A model generated the notes under the pieces. The model was given only the letters and a program-made list of their open reading frames with translations. It made no database searches and was not told the origin of the DNA. From Amorphochlora amoebiformis (taxonomy: Eukaryota > Cercozoa > Chlorarachniophyceae), in assembly GCA_054601695.1 (NCBI GenBank), contig BAAHQB010000019.1, positions 124,001 to 188,000 of the forward strand: a DNA stretch of 64,000 nucleotides, read 5' to 3'. Positions within the stretch are counted from its first letter, which is position 1. Each line of letters starts with the position of its first letter. Positions 1 through 56,618 of this stretch are shown here, piece by piece. The position numbers and the translations under genes are program-made.

Positions 1-50
1 TATAACAAATTCTTAAACTCTTTGTTTAGAGTGATATTACATATATATAT

Positions 51-114
<64 letters not shown>

Positions 115-153
115 CATATTAAATATATATATATATATATATATATAAATATA

Positions 154-188
<35 letters not shown>

Positions 189-306
189 AACACATATGCA
201 CATATATATTATTACATATATATACATAGTATATTTATATATATTATATATTTATATCATTTTATAGGTACGTTTATACATAAATATATATACATATATA
301 ACAACA

Positions 307-342
<36 letters not shown>

Positions 343-350
343 AAGAGTGC

Positions 351-14411
<14,061 letters not shown>

Positions 14412-14564
14412 CTAATCGGGATATATCTGGATATCTATGAATTGATATCACGATTCACGATGGATCATCGGATGTGGGGGTCGCCGAAATATCGACGAAG
14501 TGAGGCGGTTATTCATATTTGAAGTCTCAAAACTTCCTCCAAGGATTGGAATATGATCACACAC

Positions 14565-14636
14565 GATGTTTGCTGAAGAATATCTCGGGGGGGGGAGGCG
14601 TAGAAGCTCCACTTCCTGTCGGATCGGAAATTTCGA
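14565..14636 (-). other. Candidate 5' exon of the calpain gene
   Basis: An open segment encodes EISDPTGSGASTPPPPEIFF, between AATAAG| and a GTGTGT or GTGATC donor. The next exon (14411-14241) encodes a basic, Cys-containing stretch with KEQIDSRFKTMQACCACF and ends phase 2, matching the 12136 exon. The Pro/Ser-rich piece could be part of a variable N-terminal region. Its donor phase is ambiguous (GTGATC fits, GTGTGT does not), so it is only a candidate. Confidence 0.4.
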
Positions 14637-15093
14637 CTTATTGGGGACAGTCCCGGTAATGGCTAAACGGGATATTTGGCGCAAACTTTAAGATGCTCAT
14701 GGTGCTTCATCCTTGATATAATAATCAAAAATAAGTGGAAATCGTGTACTTGGAAGTTTTTAAAAAAAATCCATTTGGGGCCTCGTCAGCATTTACTAGT
14801 TGTAGAGTAGTATAATCTAGATAATACCTAGAATACTAGTAATACTATTAATAATATATAATAAATTCTAGATTATTATATAATTAATATTACAATATTA
14901 TAAACGATATATATCTAGATATACTCTAGATGCTAGATATACATATATGATCCACAATTTCATATTTTTTGATATAATATCTAGATAATATCGTGATTTC
15001 GTTCAAGCTTAATCATGATCATGGTAATTTGATTGTGATCGAATCTAGTGCATCTGTATATACACATATATATATATATATGTAATATTATAC

Positions 15094-15138
<45 letters not shown>

Positions 15139-15270
15139 GCATACATCCATACACAATTTTATACAAATTCATATACATACACGTGTGTATTTATACATAT
15201 ATATATGTATATATTATTATTAATAATAATATTTAGTTTAAATAATAAGATATATTCACTGTGTATTCGT

Positions 15271-18935
<3,665 letters not shown>

Positions 18936-18959
18936 TCGCCTACTTTTTCCCCTTTCCAA

Positions 18960-20100
18960 AATGGATAGATAGATCCTCAGTCCACCACTATGGGCCTTAT
19001 TTTGGGTTGCAAAGGAAAACGACTGGAATCAATTCGAAGCATACCGTGCTCAAATTAGTATATGGAAAAGATTTTCATCGAACACTGTGAAGGAAAATTC
19101 AATATGGTTACTGCGCTGTGAAGAAGAATTTGTATTAGTAGGTATCATAAGAATTACATAATTTCGAACTTAATTTCTATCGAGCAGAACATGATCTATA
19201 CCAGAATTAGTTAAAATAGGAAGCTGTATTAAACTTCGGGCTTTCACATATTAATAGTGATTAGGTCATCCAATACTCTTCTCGCGCATTTTTTGAATTT
19301 AAACCATTTGCATTGATTTTTAAAATTTTCAGCTTCAACCCCCCAGTGGTCCCCCCACACTGCTCCAATAGTCCCTACTAAATCTGATACCTTGCGTAAG
19401 ACATCAACCCCTGTAACATCTCCACAATCACAAAAAAGCCGTGCGAGAGGTTCAGACACCCCCCCCCTCATATTTTACGAGCTCCCTACCCCACACAAAT
19501 GATTTAGATTATACTGTGGTTCTTGGGCTGCTTCATATATCCTCTTTAGGTCCTCATGAGGGAAAAGCCCTTGCCGCACTTTCAGGAAGCCATTCATCCA
19601 CCCAGATATTCAGATATCTAACATTCAATACCTTATACATCCCGGCTTGATATACTTTGTATCTTATATCCAATATGTAAAATATCTCGTACTCATACCC
19701 AGTTATGCTGACACGTGTACAAACACGTGGATGCCACCGACGACCCGGATGCCGCCTGACGCCGGCTAACGGCGTAAATCTTCCCCATACCAGCCTTCTG
19801 TAGGTTCTCGAAGAAGCCTAGTCACTAATCATGTTTTCTATGCGGATCAGGACTCTTTGGAAACTCGAGGGGGGGGGATGGGATGAGTTTCTGGTACGGA
19901 TTACCAGCCGAAGGGAGAAAATTTTATTTCGGGTGAGAATGTGACGATCATGCACGAGATACTTACAGCTTCATCTGAACTTCAGCGAACAATATTTTTG
20001 TAACAAGTTACAAACATTAAATTTTTTCCAGAATATTGCAGATATTTTTAAATTTTTTAATTTAAAAAATAATTATATAAGTATATAATTGTATTTACGT
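18960..20100. other. Gene-poor stretch between zinc-finger gene and simple repeats
   Basis: About 1.1 kb of ordinary-complexity AT-rich sequence with runs of C (19461-19468) and G (19869-19878). It holds the decayed minus-strand ORF at 19244-19471, a possible 27-nt minus-strand exon at 19790-19816 (CTAG| acceptor, GTATGG donor, reading FFENLQKA), and perhaps the promoter and 5' UTR of the zinc-finger gene near 18940-19030. I see no intact gene. Confidence 0.5.
19244..19471 (-). pseudogene. Decayed ORF of unknown, possibly retroelement, origin
   Basis: The minus strand encodes a protein-like segment, VSEPLARLFCDCGDVTGVDV, then a Trp-rich part and a basic end (KWFKFKKCARRVLDDLITIN) before TGA. 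Upstream on the same strand another frame reads FPHEDLKRIYEAAQEP and stops near the G-run at 19461-19468, as expected from a frameshift in a homopolymer. The CxC and basic tail faintly recall C-terminal ends of non-LTR reverse transcriptases, but no reverse-transcriptase motif is visible. It could also be an exon of an undescribed host gene. Confidence 0.35.
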
Positions 20101-20129
20101 GTATTATTTATGTGTGTACATAGCCTATG

Positions 20130-20186
<57 letters not shown>

Positions 20187-20191
20187 TGATG

Positions 20192-20222
<31 letters not shown>

Positions 20223-20273
20223 GTGTGTGTGTGTGTGTGTGATATCTCGCTTTGCGTATATTCATGTAACATG

Positions 20274-20323
<50 letters not shown>

Positions 20324-20402
20324 TATATATATTGCGTGTGTATTATTTATATGTATATATATACTTATGTATATAATCATGATATATATGTGTATACTAC
20401 GT

Positions 20403-21346
20403 GCGCGCGCGCGCGCGCGCGCGCGCGCGCGCGCGCGCGCGCGCGCGCGCGCGCGCGCGCGCGCGCGCGCGCGCGCGCGCGCGCGCGCGCGCGCGCGCGC
20501 GCGCGCGCGCGCGCGCGCGCGCGCGCGCGCGCGCGCGCGCGCGCGCGCGCGCGCAGCGCGCGCGCGCGCGCGCGCGCGCGCGCGCGCGCGCGCGCGCGCG
20601 CGCGCGCGCGCGCGCGCGCGCGCGCGCGCGCGCGCGCGCGCGCGCGCGCGCGCGCGCGCGCGCGCGCGCGCGCGCGCGCGCGCGCGCGCGCGCGCGCGCG
20701 CGCGCGCGCGCGCGCGCGCGCGCGCGCGCGCGCGCGCGCGCGCGCGCGCGCGCGCGCGCGCGCGCGCGCGCGCGCGCGCGCGCGCGCGCGCGCGCGCGCG
20801 CGCGCGCGCGCGCGCGCGCGCGCGCGCGCGCGCGCGCGCGCGCGCGCGCGCGCGCGCGCGCGCGCGCGCGCGCGCGCGCGCGCGCGCGCGCGCGCGCGCG
20901 CGCGCGCGCGCGCGCGCGCGCGCGCGCGCGCGCGCGCGCGCGCGCGCGCGCGCGCGCGCGCGCGCGCGCGCGCGCGCGCGCGCGCGCGCGCGCGCGCGCG
21001 CGCGCGCGCGCGCGCGCGCGCGCGCGCGCGCGCGCGCGCGCGCGCGCGCGCGCGCGCGCGCGCGCGCGCGCGCGCGCGCGCGCGCGCGCGCGCGCGCGCG
21101 CGCGCGCGCGCGCGCGCGCGCGCGCGCGCGCGCGCGCGCGCGCGCGCGCGCGCGCGCGCGCGCGCGCGCGCGCGCGCGCGCGCGCGCGCGCGCGCGCGCG
21201 AGCGCGCGCGCGCGCGCGCGCGCGCGCGCGCGCGCGCGCGCGCGCGCGCGCGCGCGCGCGCGCGCGCGCGCGCGCGCGCGCGCGCGCGCGCGCGCGCGCG
21301 CGCGCGCGCGCGCGCGCGCGCGCGCGCGCGCGCGCGCGCGCGCGCG
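20403..21346. repeat. (CG)n tract of 944 bp
   Basis: An alternating CG dinucleotide run broken only twice: an extra A at 20555 and a C-to-A change at 21201. The flanks are TA-rich. The open frames through it, poly-Ala-Arg on both strands, are repeat translations. Alternating CG is the classic Z-DNA former. In a genome dominated by (TA)n this is an extreme local composition change. An assembly or polymerase artefact cannot be excluded from sequence alone. Confidence 0.97.
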
Positions 21347-21358
21347 AATATAAATACA

Positions 21359-21420
<62 letters not shown>

Positions 21421-21501
21421 TATGTATATATATCTAATATATTATACATTAGTACAATGTTTAAAATACATATACATATATATATATATATATATATATT
21501 T

Positions 21502-21542
<41 letters not shown>

Positions 21543-21952
21543 ATATATATATATATCGTATACATACAATTACCTATATATATATATATATTATATATAT
21601 ATATATACATATATGTATACATAACATAAAAATTTAATTGTATACAATATATATATGTATATAGATATCTATATTGTATATACATATATAAATATATATA
21701 TTAAATATCTATACATATATACATATAAATATATAACCTATATATCTATATATATATATATATATACATATATGCGTTTATATACATATATACATACATA
21801 TATATATATATATACGTATTTATGTGTACATGTAATTATGTAGCAAAGCCGTAATAGTATACATAAGGATGTAATATAAATATATATATATATATATTAT
21901 AATATATATATATATATATGTATATATGTATAATATATATATATATATAGAG

Positions 21953-21983
<31 letters not shown>

Positions 21984-22009
21984 CTTATATATAATAAAAT
22001 ATATACATG

Positions 22010-22039
22010 TATATAGGGTTAAAGTGGGGCGCCATCTTA

Positions 22040-22112
<73 letters not shown>

Positions 22113-22196
22113 AATGATATGTGTGCATATAGGGTTTAGGTGGGCACCACCTTAGCTATAGGGTTAAGGTGGGGCGACTCCTTAGCTATATAATAT

Positions 22197-22242
<46 letters not shown>

Positions 22243-22716
22243 GATATTATACATATACATATGTACACATACACACATAGGGTCAAGCTGGGGCCAATTT
22301 GCCATTAGGGTGGAGTAAGGCCGCCACTCTAGCTACAGGGCGGACCTTCCTTAGATAAAGGGTTTCAATGTGGACCACATTAGCTTTAGGGTTAAGGTGG
22401 GGCGCCATCTTAGCTATATAAGATGGGCGCCACCTTATCTATAGTGTTAGGTTAGCTACGTATACATGTAATATATATATATATGTATATATATATACAT
22501 ATATATATATATAGGGTTAACGTGGGCGCAACCTTAACAATATCTATTTATAGGGTTGAGACGGTACTATAGTACTGTAGGGTCATTATATATATGTAAG
22601 ATTAATGTTAGGGGCACCTTAGCAAATGGGGCCTCACCTATATACTAGATATAGGTTAAGGCGCCACCTTACCTATATATGTAGGGGTTAAGGAGCGCTG
22701 CTTAGCTATATATTTA

Positions 22717-22790
<74 letters not shown>

Positions 22791-22890
22791 TATGTCCATA
22801 GATATATATATATATACATATATATATATAGTTAAAGCGCGACGTCGGCTTAGCTATTTGTTTTTATGGTTAAGGTGGGACGCCCCTTAT
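22010..22890 (+). repeat. Minisatellite with GGCGCC hairpin core
   Basis: Degenerate copies of a unit close to TAGGGTTAAGGTGGGGCGCC followed by ACCTTAGCTATA occur near 22013, 22130, 22158, 22279, 22385, 22420, 22513, 22650 and 22830, separated by TA tracts. AAGGTGG and CCACCTT form a 7-bp stem around GGCG, so each copy can fold on itself. Related single copies lie near 29480, 56025 and 56203. No coding potential is visible. The GGGTTA part may derive from telomere-like sequence. Confidence 0.8.
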
Positions 22891-23221
22891 CACACCAGTA
22901 TGTCATATTCACTGGCTAGCCGCTAGCGTATGTACGTGTGCGGCTGTACATGTATATCTACATACGTAGCTGTACATAACGTACACATATGTCTAGCTAG
23001 AGTATTTTGCTTAAGTGTCAACTGGCATGTTAGAATCGATTACAATTTTTACTTATAAGTCTGTTCACGACAAGCCTTACTACCACCGGTAACGTTGATC
23101 CAGACGACAATACATTCGGTGCCCCTTTCAGTTCAGAATCACTGCGAGAAACGTAATAACGATACAATCATCGCTGACGTCGACCCAGGTCGAATGGAAT
23201 ATGACACAAGAAAAAGATGAT

Positions 23222-23241
23222 AAAAAAAATGAGAAAAAAAA
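23222..23241 (-). terminator. Pol III terminator of the tRNA gene
   Basis: Two runs of eight T on the minus strand start four bases past the tRNA 3' end. This is a typical RNA polymerase III stop signal and supports the tRNA being transcribed. Confidence 0.85.
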
Positions 23242-23244
23242 TAC

Positions 23245-23317
23245 TAGACCCCGTCGGGCTCGAACCGACGACATATGCATGATAAGTGCACCACTCTGCC
23301 AACTGAGTTAGGGGTCC
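23245..23317 (-). tRNA. tRNA-Ile (UAU)
   Basis: A 73-nt cloverleaf: acceptor GGACCCC pairs with GGGGTCT (first pair G-U), D-stem ACTC/GAGT with an 8-nt loop, anticodon stem GTGCA/TGCAT, loop CTTATCA giving anticodon UAU, a 5-nt variable loop, T-stem GTCGG/CCGAC with loop TTCGAGC, and discriminator A. GGTTCGAGCCC is a good Pol III B box. No intron and no encoded CCA are present. Position 37 is C where A is usual, so the identity is slightly uncertain. The gene lies about 120 bp upstream of the plus-strand gene at 23438 and points away from it. Confidence 0.88.
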
Positions 23318-23437
23318 TCTCTTTTACGCTGCGTGAACCGCGGAACATGCCACGAAGAAGCTCGCGGTAACGTTCCCGTTGTTCTGGATTCCGATTCCCG
23401 GGATTCGATTCCGAAATCCCGGGTTTACAATTCGGGT

Positions 23438-33577
<10,140 letters not shown>

Positions 33578-34025
33578 GAACAATCTAACTAGCTAAGTTA
33601 ATTGTGGTTATGCTAGTTATGGGCCCAGACATCAATTGACTTAGTTAAATCTGATTACAGATTCTTTCAAATAATTTAACCGAAGTAATTATGTATGTCT
33701 GACTTCAGTATTATTGTAATCTGATTACAGATTCTTTTCTGACTTCAGTATTATTGTAGTCGGCATATGCACTGAATTACGTATTAAGTTCTAGAAGTTA
33801 CTCCAGTTAATACTATTAACAGAAGATTGTACTAGCGGCCATTCTCTAGATTCTGTGCCTGCCGCACAATATTATTATAATAAAGATTTTTAGTAGATTA
33901 AGACATTAACTTATTGATTGCAACGTACGACATCTGCGGCCATATATGCTACTCGCAATTACTAGCTAGGCTTGCTGTACGTGCGGGATCTCGAGAAACT
34001 CGCAGCCTCAATGATTCAAGGACAG
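33578..34025. other. Tail-to-tail intergenic region with hairpin repeats
   Basis: About 450 bp between the stop codons of two convergent genes, free of (TA)n. AATCTGATTACAGATT, a 6-bp stem with an ATTA loop, occurs twice (about 33649 and 33719). CTGACTTCAGTATTATTGTA is also repeated. AATAAAG at about 33879 could serve as a poly(A) signal for the plus-strand gene. No ORF is visible. Confidence 0.55.
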
Positions 34026-49720
<15,695 letters not shown>

Positions 49721-49724
49721 CTGC

Positions 49725-49874
49725 ACGATTGGCGACAAAATCTAAGGAATCTCTTTAAAATTCGGCAAAGATCATGGAGTCGACGTGGACGTGCGGGTTC
49801 CATGGGTTCCGTAACCGGACACGTGTCTTCTTGCCGCTGCGGCACACCCCACATCCACACTCATCCAGAGCACA
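49725..49874. promoter_or_regulatory. Putative bidirectional promoter, PTEN-like and patatin genes
   Basis: The region between the first visible PTEN-like exon (-) and the patatin ATG (+) is short, GC-richer than the surroundings and free of (TA)n. No TATA box is obvious. An acceptor next to 49720 means the true PTEN-like start may lie further right, overlapping the patatin 5' end. Confidence 0.4.
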
Positions 49875-50580
49875 ATGGGCGAAGACATGCGAGAAGCGCG
49901 GAGACGGGGGATCGGCGTATCTTTCGCATGTGGCGGCTGGCTAATGAATTATCTATTTGGAGTGGCCAAGGGCATGCAGAGGGTGGGGGTGGGTCGGCAC
50001 TGCGAGCTCATTGGGGTACCATACCATATTCCGGGAAAAGAGCAATGTGGTTGGGGGTTTTCGGGTTCATATTTTTCGATTTCTTTGCCCCCAAAAGCGA
50101 GAGGAAGGTAGCCATTAATTTGGTCTTCTGGGGGTTGAATATTATGGAGAACAAGAGACTCCTTTCTTATGCTGTCCCCGAGAAGAATTGACGGTTTCTA
50201 ATCGGAAGGAATTTTTGATTTGAAACTATATACGGATGTCAGTCGTCGGCGGGGGCGCTAGCTGCCGTGGGTTTGGCGTTAGATTCGGATTTTGACAAGG
50301 TATGTACGAATAAATATGTTCCTGACGATTGCAGCATGTCCGATGACTGTACTATGGTCGGAAGCAGGAAATATGTTTATCGTAGGTTGTTGAAAGGACG
50401 GTAGGTGTATACTCCAAGGAAGCGCGGGAAAACTTTTCGGGCATGTTTGGAGTTAGAGGGTAACATATTCTGAAAAATAAATATTTATTTATGTATGCAA
50501 TTTATGTGTTGGTGGTCTTTTGAAAAGTCTTTTATATATGTAACATATATATATATATATATATATAATATACATATATA

Positions 50581-50619
<39 letters not shown>

Positions 50620-50652
50620 TTATATATTGTACTATATATTAATATATTATGC

Positions 50653-50705
<53 letters not shown>

Positions 50706-50759
50706 GTATATATACATATACATACATATACATGTATGTATATAAGTACATATATTTTA

Positions 50760-50817
<58 letters not shown>

Positions 50818-51583
50818 ATCATGTAGATATACACATATGCGTGTGTGTATATTCATTTACTTATTTGTAAAGATATACGGAAGATTGTTTGGAGCACTGT
50901 GGGAATTTACAAAGATATAAAGGTATCATATATACTAAATTTAAATGGACGCCTAATATATATTACACACAACAATTACAGATAATTCCAAATTACACAA
51001 CAATTACAGCTAATTTCAAATTCAAAATACACAAATATACACATATATATATATACATAAATACATATATATATATATATAAATATATGGTATACATTAT
51101 TTGTACAGACCTAGGGCGCTGTAGACGTGCAACTGTTGTCATGTCTCAGCTAATTCCAACCCTAAAGTCTATACGACAATCAAGGTTAAGGCTTAGGGTT
51201 AGGGTTATGTTCGGGATTAGGGTGAGGGTTAGGGTGAGGGTTAGGGTTAGGGTTAGGATTAGGGTTAGGGTTAGGGTTAGGGTCAGAGAGAGTTAGGGTT
51301 AGGGTTAGTTCGTATGTATTCTCACTAAATGGCTTTAGGTTTAAGTCCGAAGAGGACCTGAAGAGTTGTCTCGTGGCGTCGTGCAAGGCTTTTCCTATCG
51401 CTGGCTTGCCGATGGCTAGGTTCCATTATAAATTTTCTGTATATATATATATATATATATATTTATATTTGTGTTTATATATATGTGTGTGTGTGAAAAT
51501 ATATATTATGTATATATACAAGAATATTTGTATGTGTATGTGTACATATATATGTGTATGTATATATGCATATATGTATGCAT

Positions 51584-51614
<31 letters not shown>

Positions 51615-51644
51615 AGTGTATATGTATGTATATATATACATACA

Positions 51645-51685
<41 letters not shown>

Positions 51686-51857
51686 ATAGATATAATATAG
51701 TTGTAAGTATAAATGTAGATATTGATATATATAAATACATGTATGAATAAATATAATATATATATATGTATGTATATATATATATATATGTATACATATA
51801 CATTACATAGATTATAATATTTGTTGCATATTTTATGATGTAGATACATTAAACATG

Positions 51858-51900
<43 letters not shown>

Positions 51901-52244
51901 AACTTAGATATGAATATATATATTTATACATATACCTATATATATATGTATATATATATACATTTGTATCTATATGTAGGTATGAATATGTGAGAGAGAG
52001 AGAGAAGATGGAGAAATAAAGAGAGAGAGAGAGGGATTAAGAGAGAGAGAGTGGAGAGAGGGGTAGAAAGAGAGAGAGATCGTTCGAGGGGAGAGGGAGA
52101 GTGAGTTCGGGAAAAGACACAGACAGAGGGGGGGAGGGAGAGAGATGTAAAATCTTTTTTGATATTGAATGGTCGTGTATAAATGGATGTAGTTATTTTC
52201 ATATATTTTATGTATTTATACATATATATACATACATATATATT

Positions 52245-52287
<43 letters not shown>

Positions 52288-52365
52288 TAAATATTATGTG
52301 TATATACACATTGCAACATAGATAAAAGAAAAAAACATATTATACAGACAATTACATGTTTATAT

Positions 52366-52425
<60 letters not shown>

Positions 52426-52796
52426 CTAATATCGTTGAAAGGAATAACTCATTGCTGACGGATGGGGGGTTTCTCGACTTTCAACCGATGCTAGACTCAG
52501 TTTCCACCATGATTACGGTACTCATATGCAATAGTGTAGACATATTCATGTGTATACGTATAGATACGTATTGTTTAATATGTAGTATATGCATTTACAT
52601 ATATATACATATATATATATATATGTATACATATAATGTGTATTGTGTATATATATATTGCATATAGATTGATTTATATACCATATATATATATATATAC
52701 ATATACATATATTTATTTATATATATATACATACATATATATACACATATATAATAATATGTATATGTATATGTATATGTATATAAATATATATAC

Positions 52797-52856
<60 letters not shown>

Positions 52857-52936
52857 TAATGTAATATATATATACATATATATAAATATATATATATATA
52901 TAATATAGCATTTATATATATGCATATATGTATATA

Positions 52937-52969
<33 letters not shown>

Positions 52970-53281
52970 TATGTAATTATGTATATATATATTTATGTAC
53001 ATATATATATATACATATATATATATATGTATAAATATATATATATATATAATATATATATATAAATGAACGTGCTCTGCAAAAACTCAATCTTATATGC
53101 ATATATTGTATGTATGTATATACATGTAATATGTATATATATATATGTATATATATATATATAATATATATATATATATGTAATATGCATACATATATAC
53201 ATATATATAAATATTAACATATATTTAATATGTGTATGTAGTTATGTACAGTAGATTTGATATTCTCACATTCTAGAAACC

Positions 53282-53336
<55 letters not shown>

Positions 53337-54387
53337 GTATGTATATATATATGTATAAATACATAAAATATATGAAAATAACTACATCCATTTATACACG
53401 ACCATTCAATATCAAAAAAGATTTTACATCTCTCTCCCTCCCCCCCTCTGTCGTGTCTTTTCCCGAACGAACTCTCCCTCTCCCCTCGAACGATCTCTCT
53501 CTCTTTCTACCCCTCTCTCCACTCTCTCTCTCTTAATCCCTCTCTCTCTCTCTTTATTTCTCCATCTTCTCTCTCTCTCTCACATATTCATACCTACATA
53601 TAGATACAAATGTATATATATATATATATAATATATATATATATATGTATGATATTATACCTATATATCATCCGGAAACTTCCATATTCACTCAGGTCTC
53701 GCCTTTCTACTTCTCCACCAGCGACATACGCCCCTCCCGGTTTCCGTTCCAACCCAAACCAAACCCACATATCTCGAACCCAAAATATGCATCTCTCACC
53801 TAACCTTAGCTCCGAAAACTAACGCTAATTCTAACCCGAGTCTTATCCTATCGTAGAATATTACATCTTAAGATATATATATATTATATATGTATATATA
53901 TATATATATATATTTATATATGTAGATATGTACCTGCTTGGTGGGCTTTATACCCTCCCAAGAAGTCCGAGTACGAGTGGGTTTTTGAGCTGGGTATGTG
54001 CTATATCTTTCTATGTAGGTGTATGTGTGTTTGTCTTTGTAAATTCTGCATATATATATATATATATATATATGTTCGAAATATGTATGGGTTTGTATAA
54101 TGTGTTTATGTTTGTATTGTATGAGTGTTGTATGATATGTATGTATGTGATAGGATATATACCTTTGAATGCAATATAATATATATATATATATATATAT
54201 AAACATGTTTAAATGTATATATATATATGCATGTAATATAATATATACATATATATATATATATATACAATATATATGTTATATTATACATACATACAAA
54301 GATATATATATATATATATATAAATATATATATGATTTATATAATGAGAAGAATACACATCTATACACATATATAATATATATATAT

Positions 54388-54456
<69 letters not shown>

Positions 54457-54496
54457 CCATTTGTTTACATAAAGAGCGGAATACACAACCATATAT

Positions 54497-54544
<48 letters not shown>

Positions 54545-54696
54545 ATATACTTACATATAATATATATATATATACATATATTGTATATGTATATATCCAT
54601 TTGTATGCATGTGTTAGAAAAAAGCAGTATGAGATGTATACATTTATGTATATTTAATAATACGCATGTATATATGTATACATTCATATTAATGTG

Positions 54697-54746
<50 letters not shown>

Positions 54747-54853
54747 GTAGCTGTATATATATAATTTTAGGATTCAATGACGCCTGTCACTTCATTCGCA
54801 AAAAAGTAATTTAACTATTTCATAATTCTATACGTATGCGCATGTAAGTAATA

Positions 54854-54894
<41 letters not shown>

Positions 54895-55703
54895 GTATGT
54901 ATATATATATATATATATATATAGGTACGTATATATATGTGTGTGTGTGTTGCAGATATCAATATGAAACATTAATACGTACATATAATATATATATATA
55001 TATATATGTATATATATTTATATATATAAATATATAGATATGCATATATAAAAAATAATTTCGCGTGTTTTTATGTATATAAACAAATACAAATGATGGA
55101 TACTTTTCTCCCCCTTGTCTCTTACATATTTCCACTCACAAGCTTACATATTACAGTACATATAAACATACATTCATATTTGCATGTATACAAGCATACA
55201 TACGCATGTTAAGATATACTTTACATAAAGATATGTTAATGTAATGTATATGTTATGTACGTACAATATATATTTACACATATAGAAAAATATTCATGTA
55301 TATACAATATACGTACAATATATTTACACGTATAGAAAAATATCATTATATTTATATATGTATATATATATAACATATATATATATATATGTGTGTGTGT
55401 GTGTATGTGTGTGTACATAATAAAAGTCATTTATATTTATATGTTTTGTTTAATACGTATATACGCTATGCTAGTTTTTGAGCGTTACAAAATGTGCGTA
55501 GAGTACGTTACTTTGCCGTTTTTTTTTTAAAAACGGGTAACGTTACGCTCTCTGCAGTGTAACGCTATCAGCACAGAGTACACTGTTTGCTGTTTTCAGG
55601 GCTATGTACGCATCCTGATCGTAGCATGCATTTCGCTACTCTATGCATGCATGTATGTGTGTAGATATATGTTTATATATGGGTATGTGTTATTTTGTAT
55701 TTA

Positions 55704-55741
<38 letters not shown>

Positions 55742-55798
55742 TGTAAGATACATAATATATATGTTAGATGTATATATTATGTATATACACGGATATGT

Positions 55799-55831
<33 letters not shown>

Positions 55832-55845
55832 AATATTATATTATA

Positions 55846-55882
<37 letters not shown>

Positions 55883-55971
55883 GTATGTATACGCTATAAA
55901 ACTAATGGTAAATACACAGCTGTATTATACATATACATATATATATATATATATACATACATATATGTATA

Positions 55972-56007
<36 letters not shown>

Positions 56008-56576
56008 GCGCATACACGTATATAGGGCTAAAGTGTGCGCCACCTTATACATATATATATATTTTTGGTATGTATATATATATATATACACATATATATA
56101 TATATATTAAATATATATATATAATATGTATATATATATACATATATATATATACACATGTATAATGTATATATCTTATGTATACATATACACACACATA
56201 TAGTTAAAGTAGGGCGCCACCCTAGCTATCAGGTTAATGTACATATATACACATATATATATATATATCGTATACCTACACAGCTCCATATCTTCCCCTG
56301 GCTAAATCCTCCCCCACCCCGCCCTCTCTCTCTCTCTCCCCCTCACCGTGCGAAAAACTATTCGGAAAAAAAGTTTCTCGCCCTCCCTGCTCCCCCCTGT
56401 CTTCACCGCTCCCCGTCAGCCCCGGTAAGATTCAGAATAGCCTCTCCCTCTCTCTCTCTTTCTGTGTGTGTGTGTGTGTGTATGCTTTGATTCTCTCCTT
56501 TCGTTTTGTTCGCCTTGTTTCGCACTGTCTTCCTCTCACGCTCAGGTGTCTTGCACTCTCCCCTTTTCAAATTCTC

Positions 56577-56618
<42 letters not shown>

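Noticed and set aside
20223-21637. Ala-Arg ORFs of 320-433 residues
   Set aside because: They are translations of the (CG)n tract in every frame and on both strands.
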